Source of the DNA: a bacterium | GTDB lineage: Bacteria; Spirochaetota; UBA4802; UBA5550 | Length of the DNA stretch: 6,351 bases | Reading direction: 5' to 3' | NCBI GenBank assembly: GCA_024224995.1 | Contig: JAAENB010001287.1 | Location: 1 to 6,351, forward strand | In this document: one piece after another, positions 1-4,765 of the stretch | Numbering within the stretch: the stretch's first letter is position 1 | Layout: each line of letters starts with the position of its first letter | Notes under the pieces: generated by a model | What the model saw: the letters and a program-made list of their open reading frames with translations, nothing else | What the model was told of the DNA's origin: nothing | Databases searched by the model: none | Made by a program: the position numbers and the translations under genes

Positions 1-836
1 ACAAAGTCAATGGTCCATGCGGTATCACTTTCTTCTATTATATATGTATCAATAATGTAGCAGAGCTTACTCACCAGGAAGGGATATCCTGAAGTAAAGT
101 AGTAAAGCCGCTCGGCTACGGCCGGTATATCCATGCCTATTTTTTTTTCTGTAGAATAATCGACAAGCATCGTCTCAATCTCCTTCGCCGAGAATGCAAG
201 ATTGATGGTGAAATCGACGGCGATGTTCCAGGGGGAGTTTATCTTTTGTTCTTCATCGGGACGTACTTTGACCTTCATATTTTTTACATCATGCACTCCT
301 GCCAGGATAACGCTGTGAAAGGTCTCGTCCTCTCCTTCGTTGCGCAGTAGATACTTGTCCCGCAGCATTCCCAGGAAGCTGACGAAGGGCTGGTTGTTGC
401 TGCTCTTATCCACTTCATTAATCATCAGCACAACCTCTTTACCGGCCTCTTTAATGAAAGCAGTAATTACATTTGATAAAGTTTTATAATCAATTACTTT
501 TTCTCTTTGTGACTCCAGCATCTCAGACAGCTTTTCATAATCATAACTCAAGGCATCGACTAAAATATCGACAAAAGCATTGCTAAAACATTTCTCCGAC
601 TCAAAAACGGCATCCCCGATCCCCTCAAAGCTGATGAAAACAGGCAGATACCCTCTCTTTTCCAGCTCCAGTTCCAGGAGATTCATAGTGGTCGTCTTCC
701 CGAATTGCCTGGGCCGGTTGATAGCAAAGTATTCTCCGGCTTCAATTAAATGAGTAATAATTAATTCCAGCTTTTTTGAGGTATCTACCATAAAATGTTT
801 ACCGGGAACACAGCTGCCTGTGTAATTAAAACGCAT
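1..836 (-). CDS. AAA-type ATPase, N-terminal 278 residues (C-terminus beyond the left edge)
   Basis: The frame is open from the ATG at 836-834 to the left edge. A strong Shine-Dalgarno (AGGAG) lies about 7 bases upstream of that ATG, which fixes the start. The protein opens with a segment like NYTGSCVPGKHFMVDTSKKL. A Walker A-like motif RPRQFGKT follows at residues 41-48; its first glycine is replaced by arginine, as I recall from the AAA-ATPase-like (PF09820/PF14516-type) families. The Walker B region is VVLMINEVDKSSNNQ (from residue 135), with Asn140 where Asp is usual, then Glu141. Further family-like segments are FLGMLRDKYL, VILAGVHDVKNMKVKVRP, SPWNIAVDF and SGYPFLVSKLC near residue 255. 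Relatives often continue into a PD-(D/E)XK nuclease-like domain (DUF1703), but that part would lie outside the window. The cellular role of the family is poorly defined. The gene starts 107 bp after the radical SAM gene ends and probably has its own transcription. The family assignment is from motif memory; the ATPase call is firm. Confidence 0.85.
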   Translation of the reverse strand, partial: MRFNYTGSCVPGKHFMVDTSKKLELIITHLIEAGEYFAINRPRQFGKTTTMNLLELELEKRGYLPVFISFEGIGDAVFESEKCFSNAFVDILVDALSYDYEKLSEMLESQREKVIDYKTLSNVITAFIKEAGKEVVLMINEVDKSSNNQPFVSFLGMLRDKYLLRNEGEDETFHSVILAGVHDVKNMKVKVRPDEEQKINSPWNIAVDFTINLAFSAKEIETMLVDYSTEKKIGMDIPAVAERLYYFTSGYPFLVSKLCYIIDTYIIEESDTAWTIDF

Positions 837-943
837 TCGCCTTCTCCTGCTTATCAATCCGGATCTAATGATAGGAACAACAATTTCAGCCTTTCGGTAA
901 AAAAGCAATAATTAAGTTAAAAATAATGATAAATATGTAAAAA

Positions 944-2251
944 TTATGTCAATGAAGAAATAAATTCCTTCACATCCTCTGTATACGGCGAACCAATCCA
1001 TCCGACCCCGGTAATATGATCGTGAATATTACCGTCAGTATCAACAAATTCACCCTTCATCGGCAGCTCGGCGATATTGGAATATTTTGTAATGGGCCTG
1101 GTATATTGCAGCCATGACCCCACGGAATATTCTTCCAGGAAGAGCCTGGTCTGTTCCCTGCTCATGCCAAGTGAAAAAAGACCGAATTTTATTTTGAGCC
1201 GCTTCGCGTCATCAATAAATCGTGATAATACTTTCATCTTGAACGGCCGTACCTCTCCGGGAAAAGATTCAATATGCTGCCGGTCAAGGCTGAGCCTGAT
1301 CTCAATGTTTTTTTGGGTGAGTAATTCCAGGTATTCCTTGTAGCGCGGTGAATTTATAAACGCCCCATTGCTTTCTAAAATTACGTGTATTCCTTTTCGC
1401 AGCGCCGGGTTAATAAAATCTTCCACCAGGTTATTTGTGAGTGTGGGTTCCCCGCCCCGCAAACTAATTATTTCATTTTCTTCTACTCTTTCGATGAGCT
1501 CTTTGAATACTGCGGCATCCATGTGCTCGCCGGTTTTGCCAACATAACAGGTAGGGCAATTGCAATTGCACACCGTGTTTACCTGGATAATATATCTTAC
1601 TTTTTCGTACGGCTTCCTGTCCGGTTTTTCTCTTGTATAGAATACCGTGCGAACGCGGTGTTCGGGAGTGGGGCTCCATGACGCTGTGTCGCATATGGAG
1701 AGAGGATAATAACCGCATGATTCCAGTATCGTGTCGATGGCTGGCGACGTCGCTGAATATTTTTCCAGTAGTTCAGTGAATTCACTGGCGTGTTCCGGAA
1801 AACATGAAATGAATTCGCTCTGCTGTTCCGGAGAAAATTCAGGATTTGATAAAACAAAGAATTCGGGCGATTTTGAGGCTGCTTTTTGCAGCGCCGCCAG
1901 GGGATCATCAATCCACAGAAGAGACATGATAAAAAGTACAAGGTCGAACGGTCTATCAGCCAAATGAACGGTTTCGATTTTGCCTTCAACCAACTCAATC
2001 CGGTCATCATGATAATCCTCTATAAATGACCTGAGCATCGGACGGTCGTGATCAATTATTGAAGCCGTTTCCATACTTTCGGGAAAACAGATATTTCTCG
2101 AAACACACGCTCCTCCTCCAACATCAAGCATATGCTTAACGGGAATATTATTCAGTACTTCATTGAGCTGCCAGAGAAGGTTCATGTTCTTTCGGCCTAA
2201 CTCTTCATAAAAAATATCTTGTAAAGTAGTACAGGTCTTTTCTTGTATCAT
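944..2251 (-). CDS. Fusion protein: class I SAM methyltransferase plus radical SAM domain
   Basis: This 435-residue protein carries two SAM-using domains in one chain. Residues 1-200 look like a Rossmann-fold methyltransferase: motif I is DVGGGACV at 43-50, an acidic IIDHD strand end lies near 65-69, and the post-motif strand FDLVLFIMSLLWIDDP is at 102-117. Residues 218-435 form a radical SAM domain: the cluster motif CNCNCPTC gives Cys228-x3-Cys232-x2-Cys235, and GGEP at 266-269 is the usual SAM-binding motif, followed by ILESNGAF and IRLSLDRQH strands. No cysteine follows Cys235, so there is no SPASM/Twitch auxiliary cluster, and the core barrel appears short. The start ATG has GAGAGGTG upstream. 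It lies 18 bp after the RHH gene and is almost certainly in its operon. The substrate is unknown. The methyltransferase half could methylate the same substrate the radical domain modifies, or act separately. Domain calls are strong; the biological function is unassigned. Confidence 0.9.
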   Translation of the reverse strand: MIQEKTCTTLQDIFYEELGRKNMNLLWQLNEVLNNIPVKHMLDVGGGACVSRNICFPESMETASIIDHDRPMLRSFIEDYHDDRIELVEGKIETVHLADRPFDLVLFIMSLLWIDDPLAALQKAASKSPEFFVLSNPEFSPEQQSEFISCFPEHASEFTELLEKYSATSPAIDTILESCGYYPLSICDTASWSPTPEHRVRTVFYTREKPDRKPYEKVRYIIQVNTVCNCNCPTCYVGKTGEHMDAAVFKELIERVEENEIISLRGGEPTLTNNLVEDFINPALRKGIHVILESNGAFINSPRYKEYLELLTQKNIEIRLSLDRQHIESFPGEVRPFKMKVLSRFIDDAKRLKIKFGLFSLGMSREQTRLFLEEYSVGSWLQYTRPITKYSNIAELPMKGEFVDTDGNIHDHITGVGWIGSPYTEDVKEFISSLT

Positions 2252-2269
2252 AACGCACCTCTCTTTTTA

Positions 2270-2746
2270 TTAAATAATTATCTTATCTCCCGGTTTTTCA
2301 TGGGTTGGACTTGAATCATATTCATCACCATAAAAATCTTTTAAATTTGCTTCTAATTCATCTATTATATCATTATAGGTACTAAAATATTTTCGTGCTT
2401 CAGTTGTTATTGTTTCATGCTTTTTTTCTATCATGGATATGAAATCATCATATTTTTTCCTGTTTTCTTTTATATTAGTTAGAAATTTTTCAAGAAATCC
2501 AATTTCATTTTTAATTGCTAACATATATTCCAGATCCTGCATATCCCTGTCTTCATTAAACCGCTTAATCGCCTTCTTCATTTTGTGAACAGAGGACTCA
2601 TGCAGGGTGCTTACCCGGAGTAAAGATCTGCAATAGGATGATATATCGGTCTTTAAATCGTCCTCTACAGCTTTTTTTATCGCGAAATACGTATCTTCGT
2701 CCAGGCGAATATTGATGCGCCTGTCTTTTGTTTTATCAATTTTCAT
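2270..2746 (-). CDS. Ribbon-helix-helix DNA-binding protein with long helical C-terminal tail
   Basis: This is a 158-residue protein. Residues 9-44 fit a ribbon-helix-helix fold: a basic strand RRINIRL, a first helix DEDTYFAIKKAVEDD, a turn, and a second helix around TDISSYCRSLLR. Such domains dimerise and insert the strand into the DNA major groove, as in MetJ/Arc-type repressors, antitoxins and relaxosome accessory proteins. Residues about 50-138 are charged and heptad-like, suggesting a long helix or coiled coil. The end (SSPTHEKPGDKIII) looks unstructured. The tail is longer than in a typical antitoxin, and no toxin-like partner is adjacent. The start ATG follows AAAGGGAG at good spacing. 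The gene is first in an operon with the methyltransferase/radical SAM fusion, and an inverted repeat overlaps its promoter, so autoregulation is the simplest inference. A MobC-like mobilisation protein is an alternative, but no relaxase or other plasmid gene is visible. Confidence 0.8.
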   Translation of the reverse strand: MKIDKTKDRRINIRLDEDTYFAIKKAVEDDLKTDISSYCRSLLRVSTLHESSVHKMKKAIKRFNEDRDMQDLEYMLAIKNEIGFLEKFLTNIKENRKKYDDFISMIEKKHETITTEARKYFSTYNDIIDELEANLKDFYGDEYDSSPTHEKPGDKIII

Positions 2747-2763
2747 AGCGGCTCCCTTTGTTT

Positions 2764-2795
2764 GTATGACAACTATAAGATACTATCTGTCATAC
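2764..2795. promoter_or_regulatory. Candidate operator: perfect 8-bp inverted repeat over the promoter
   Basis: GTATGACA (2764-2771) and TGTCATAC (2788-2795) are exact reverse complements separated by 16 bases. One arm lies in the spacer between the -35 and -10 boxes and the other at the predicted transcription start, so a bound protein would block RNA polymerase. The arms are about 24 bp (centre to centre) apart, a little over two helical turns, allowing two dimers on one face. The obvious candidate ligand is the RHH protein encoded immediately downstream. That binding is inferred; the repeat and its placement are seen directly. Confidence 0.6.
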
Positions 2796-2805
2796 GGAAA
2801 GTCAA
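2777..2805 (-). promoter_or_regulatory. Sigma70-type promoter of the RHH / radical SAM operon
   Basis: On the minus strand, TTGACT (2805-2800) and TATCTT (2782-2777) are separated by exactly 17 bases. The expected transcription start is near 2770, giving a leader of roughly 23 bases before the RHH start codon. The -35 box matches consensus at 5 of 6 positions and the -10 box at 4 of 6. Confidence 0.65.
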
Positions 2806-2912
2806 GGGGAAATGTGAGTTTTTATTAAGTTTTTTAATACATGGGGAAAGGCATGGGCCATAGATGAGGAAGCAAGTATGAATATAAGGGAGAAAATTAT
2901 TGTATGTATTTT

Positions 2913-3746
2913 TTATTTTCTAATAACAGCAACGGATTCAAGGCTGTCTCTATCTTCGGCTTTTTTCGTAAAAGAGGTATCTTTAACGGTAAAATACTCT
3001 TTGTCTACTGCCGGGATAAAGATGTTTGATGTGGAATTGATCTTTTTATGATACTCCGGAATTGCTGCGATAGCGGAAGTTACCAGAACAGGCTCTTCAT
3101 CATCAGAATCGGGCGCACTCATTATGGTAACACTATGTGATGAAGGATAGAATTTTAACAGGTAATCTTTTAAAGGAATGAATCTTTCCGGTTTGTTGAT
3201 TTCAATATCGTGGAGTAGATAGGTGCCAAACCAGCCTACCTGCATAAGAAGAGCGTCCATATGGGGATTTATCTCCTGGCGGCATTCTACAATAGACGAT
3301 GCTTCCAGGAACTGAAGTCCGCAAGAACGGATTTCGAAATCACAAAAAGCAGCCATCGCATCTATACATGATATGGCAGGCTCTATCTTGACCGATAATC
3401 CTGATTGTTTCGCCTGCCGGTAAATGTCCCAGGAAACATCATCATAAATGGTTGGATGTCCATCTTCAACCACCACTACTCCGGGACCATTTCGCGCTTC
3501 CGAAAGAATGGTCTCTGCAAGGCGATTGTACACAACCGTATCTTCTTCACCTGTCCAGTATAAGTCACCCAGGTCAATTATGTTCCGGTTCAGTTTTTTC
3601 AGTTCATCGTGATAGAGTGAGAGGTGAAATATAACACGGCCGGACTTAATTGTTTCTATCGCTTCAGCAGTTGTCCTCTTGAGGCCGCCAACCCCAATAC
3701 CGGTTAATACGATATCATACGTATATTTCTTTTTTGAAAATAACAT
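2913..3746 (-). CDS. Tetrapyrrole-methylase-fold SAM methyltransferase, borosin-like
   Basis: This 277-residue protein begins with YDIVLTGIGVGGL (residues 10-22), the glycine-rich first strand-loop of the tetrapyrrole (corrin/porphyrin) methylase fold. Later segments follow the layout I recall for borosin peptide backbone N-methyltransferases (OphMA of fungi, SonM of Shewanella): DLYWTG at 61-66, VVVEDGHPTIY at 91-101 (GHP conserved), IEPAISCIDAMAAFCDF at 121-137, CGLQFLEAS at 142-150, LLMQVGWFG near 166-174, YLLKFYPSSHSVTIMSAP at 195-212 and NIFIPA at 241-246. Differences are noted: PAIS replaces the usual PGxS, and an arginine expected four residues before the second conserved tyrosine (here Tyr73) appears to be Asp69. 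There is no C-terminal clasp domain, so a fungal fused-precursor architecture is unlikely. It lies 12 bp after a small secreted lysine-rich gene, with a poor Shine-Dalgarno and an upstream in-frame stop, suggesting coupled or low translation. It could instead methylate a small molecule. The fold is fairly sure; the borosin relationship is tentative. Confidence 0.75.
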   Translation of the reverse strand: MLFSKKKYTYDIVLTGIGVGGLKRTTAEAIETIKSGRVIFHLSLYHDELKKLNRNIIDLGDLYWTGEEDTVVYNRLAETILSEARNGPGVVVVEDGHPTIYDDVSWDIYRQAKQSGLSVKIEPAISCIDAMAAFCDFEIRSCGLQFLEASSIVECRQEINPHMDALLMQVGWFGTYLLHDIEINKPERFIPLKDYLLKFYPSSHSVTIMSAPDSDDEEPVLVTSAIAAIPEYHKKINSTSNIFIPAVDKEYFTVKDTSFTKKAEDRDSLESVAVIRK

Positions 3747-3758
3747 CGGTAATTTTTA

Positions 3759-4004
3759 TTATCTGCCGCTGGTTCTTTTTTTTCGAGCCTTGGAACCGGA
3801 TTTATTTTTTTTACCTCTCATGGCTTTTGTTTTTTTATTTTTTTTATCCTTTTTGCATTTTTTATCATGCTTATTTTGCATTTTTCCATTTTTCTTCGGA
3901 GTTATCTTCTCTGCGGACACGGAACTGACGTTGGTGAAAATGCCGGAAAAAGCAGCAAGAAGAAAAGAGAGAGTTATGGATAGAACTGATTTAAACTTTT
4001 TCAT
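3759..4004 (-). CDS. Small exported lysine-rich protein (81 aa)
   Basis: I do not recognise a family. Residues 1-31 form a clear Sec signal peptide: a basic start MKKFK, a hydrophobic stretch VLSITLSFLLAAFSGIF, and a V-S-A site that predicts cleavage after Ala31. The mature 50 residues hold about 20 Lys and 4 Arg against only 3 acidic residues, with one Cys (Cys50), one His and several Gly/Asn/Ser, arranged in KK-x-KK patterns. It would be strongly cationic and probably disordered, binding polyanions such as cell-wall polymers, nucleic acid or lipid A. The start is well supported by AGAGG at 4011-4015, six bases from the ATG, and by a strong promoter upstream. The gene is first in an operon with the tetrapyrrole-methylase-fold enzyme and could be its substrate; that is inference. 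The coding strand carries several runs of seven or eight A, which could be slippage-prone. A frame on the opposite strand over this region is an artefact of poly-T. Confidence 0.7.
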   Translation of the reverse strand: MKKFKSVLSITLSFLLAAFSGIFTNVSSVSAEKITPKKNGKMQNKHDKKCKKDKKNKKTKAMRGKKNKSGSKARKKRTSGR

Positions 4005-4010
4005 AAGATA

Positions 4011-4015
4011 CCTCT
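4011..4015 (-). promoter_or_regulatory. Ribosome binding site of the lysine-rich protein gene
   Basis: AGAGG on the minus strand lies six bases upstream of the ATG at 4004-4002. Together with the signal peptide it settles both the strand and the start in a low-complexity stretch where gene calling is uncertain. Confidence 0.7.
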
Positions 4016-4033
4016 TTTTTTTAGAATAGTAAG

Positions 4034-4062
4034 ATTATCTACTATGAAAAACAATTAGTCAA
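4034..4062 (-). promoter_or_regulatory. Strong sigma70-type promoter of the lysine-rich / methylase operon
   Basis: On the minus strand, TTGACT (4062-4057) and GATAAT (4039-4034) are separated by exactly 17 bases, each one base from consensus. The start of transcription is expected near 4027, about 22 bases before the start codon. The lysine-rich gene is therefore probably well expressed, while the methylase behind it has a weak ribosome site. Confidence 0.65.
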
Positions 4063-4084
4063 TTATCTTTTTTTATTTCCCATT

Positions 4085-4100
4085 AATAAGTTTCCTTATT
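4085..4100 (-). other. Small AU-rich hairpin at the end of the gdx / LysE-remnant transcript
   Basis: On the minus strand, AATAAG-GAAA-CTTATT forms a perfect six-pair stem closed by a GNRA-type tetraloop, overlapping the stop codon of the LysE remnant. There is no U run directly after it, so it is not a convincing intrinsic terminator. It could be an RNA-end stabiliser or chance. Confidence 0.25.
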
Positions 4101-4243
4101 TAGTTCCTCTTTTCAAGCGCTAAACGAATTCCAAGACCAATTAACACTATACCGCTAATTCGATTGATCCATCCAACAACTAACGGTCTTGAACGCAGCC
4201 AGCTGGATATGAGCCCGGTTCCATATCCAATAGGAGCTTTCAT
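4100..4243 (-). pseudogene. Remnant of a LysE/RhtB-family exporter (C-terminal end only)
   Basis: This 47-codon frame reads MKAPIGYGTG, then LISSWLRSRP, LVVGWINRIS, GIVLIGLGIR and LALEKRN. From about Tyr7 it matches the characteristic C-terminus of LysE/RhtB amino-acid exporters, where a basic turn (WLRSRP), WINRISG and a last membrane helix IVLIGLGIRLALE end the protein. The usual family length is about 200-210 residues, so roughly three quarters is missing. It follows the gdx stop codon by 27 bases and lies in the same reading frame as gdx, so it looks like the tail left after another gene replaced its front. GGAG six bases upstream of the ATG could still let a short peptide be made. The alternative, a genuine one-helix small membrane protein, cannot be excluded. 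The family match is from memory of the consensus. Confidence 0.65.
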
Positions 4244-4270
4244 ATTTATCTCCACGCATTGCGCCCAATA

Positions 4271-4603
4271 TTATAAAACTTCTTGTGGCGATGAAGCCAG
4301 TTTAAGTCCCACTATTCCTGCTACTATGAGCAGCAAACAAATTATCCTCATGGTGTCCCGTGATTCACCGAACAGAACCATGCCCAATACCGCTACTCCC
4401 ACCGCGCCAATTCCGGTCCATACAGCGTATGCCGTGCCCACTGGAATTGTTTTCATGGCGAGTGCCAGTAACCAAAAACTCATTCCCATAGCTGAGATCG
4501 TCAGAATCGACGGAACAAGTTTTGTAAACCCTTCGGTATATTTAAGTCCAATCGCCCATCCGCATTCAAACAAACCGGCAATTGCCAGATAAATCCATGC
4601 CAT
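4271..4603 (-). CDS. gdx: Guanidinium exporter of the small multidrug resistance family
   Basis: Formerly named sugE. This 110-residue inner-membrane protein has four hydrophobic helices (about 3-20, 29-50, 56-78 and 84-103). SMR proteins work as antiparallel dual-topology dimers, and the Gdx subtype exports guanidinium in exchange for protons. Diagnostic residues are present at the expected positions: Glu13 as central proton/substrate carboxylate, Trp16, Tyr59 and Trp62 in [13 protein letters not shown], and [11 protein letters not shown] after helix 1. The length matches the family. I chose the ATG at 4603-4601 because AGGAG lies seven bases upstream and the protein then begins [10 protein letters not shown], as relatives do; a longer frame from 4642 lacks support. 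No guanidine riboswitch (ykkC or mini-ykkC loops) is recognisable in the short leader, so guanidine control is not shown. It is divergent from the J-domain gene. Confidence 0.93.
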   Translation of the reverse strand: MAWIYLAIAGLFECGWAIGLKYTEGFTKLVPSILTISAMGMSFWLLALAMKTIPVGTAYAVWTGIGAVGVAVLGMVLFGESRDTMRIICLLLIVAGIVGLKLASSPQEVL

Positions 4604-4610
4604 ATTTCTA

Positions 4611-4615
4611 CTCCT
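4611..4615 (-). promoter_or_regulatory. Ribosome binding site that fixes the gdx start
   Basis: AGGAG on the minus strand, seven bases upstream of the ATG at 4603-4601, selects this start over the upstream in-frame ATG at 4642. Confidence 0.8.
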
Positions 4616-4642
4616 GTTCTTAACGTTGTTGACTCGCAACAT

Positions 4643-4676
4643 ATTATATTTATCCGGAATCCGGTCTTTTAGTCAA
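4643..4676 (-). promoter_or_regulatory. Probable gdx promoter with an internal palindrome
   Basis: On the minus strand TTGACT (4676-4671) is followed by a perfect TATAAT (4648-4643), but the spacing is 22 bases, longer than usual. A weaker -10 (ATAAAT) sits at spacing 17. The palindrome CCGGAATCCGG (4654-4664) lies between the boxes and could be a protein-binding site or serve to shorten the effective spacer. Which -10 is used cannot be decided from sequence. Confidence 0.4.
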
Positions 4677-4686
4677 GAAGTTTATG

Positions 4687-4717
4687 TTGACACAGAGGGG
4701 GATATTTTTACTATAGC
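4687..4717 (+). promoter_or_regulatory. Probable promoter of the J-domain gene
   Basis: A perfect TTGACA (4687-4692) is followed by CTATAG at spacing 18 or TATAGC at spacing 19. The expected transcription start is near 4724, giving a leader of about 40 bases to the ATG at 4766. It is back to back with the gdx promoter, so the two share about 70 bp of control region. Confidence 0.45.
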
Positions 4718-4765
4718 AATAAAAAATCATTGCAATACGGTACAGAGAGATATACATTTGAATTC

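Noticed and set aside
837..943. Promoter or terminator between the radical SAM and ATPase genes
   Set aside because: The stretch is AT-rich but shows no -35/-10 pair with proper spacing and no stable hairpin followed by a U run.
1077..1967. Several open frames of 78-137 codons inside the methyltransferase/radical SAM gene on both strands
   Set aside because: None has recognisable motifs or a ribosome site; all lie within a clearly coding 435-codon frame.
2270..2746. Toxin-antitoxin module
   Set aside because: The RHH protein could be an antitoxin by fold, but the adjacent gene is a 435-residue enzyme and no small toxin is present.
2796..2912. Intrinsic terminator after the methylase gene
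   Set aside because: Only a three- or four-pair stem around ATGGCCCAT is found, with no U run; not enough to call.
2879..3052. Plus-strand frame starting in the gap after the methylase gene (MNIREKIIVCIFYFLITA...)
   Set aside because: Its hydrophobic start looks like a signal peptide, but most of it is antisense to the methylase gene and it has no matching promoter.
3679..4029. 116-codon plus-strand frame rich in Phe/Leu over the lysine-rich gene
   Set aside because: It is the poly-T complement of lysine codons. The minus strand has a signal peptide, Shine-Dalgarno and promoter; the plus frame has none and its composition is only F/L/S.
4164..4592. 142-codon plus-strand frame opposite gdx
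   Set aside because: gdx on the minus strand matches a known family at every diagnostic residue, so the opposite frame is a shadow.
4621..4641. Guanidine-II (mini-ykkC) riboswitch in the gdx leader
   Set aside because: A small TGTTG/CAACA hairpin exists at 4627-4641 but its loop is not the ACGR type and there is no second matching hairpin.
4604..4642. Longer gdx start adding 13 residues
   Set aside because: The extension is not seen in relatives, and the well-placed AGGAG supports the ATG at 4603.
4730..4765. TTG start for the J-domain gene
   Set aside because: The TTG would give a leader of only a few bases and has no Shine-Dalgarno; the ATG at 4766 is preferred, though it too has a weak site.
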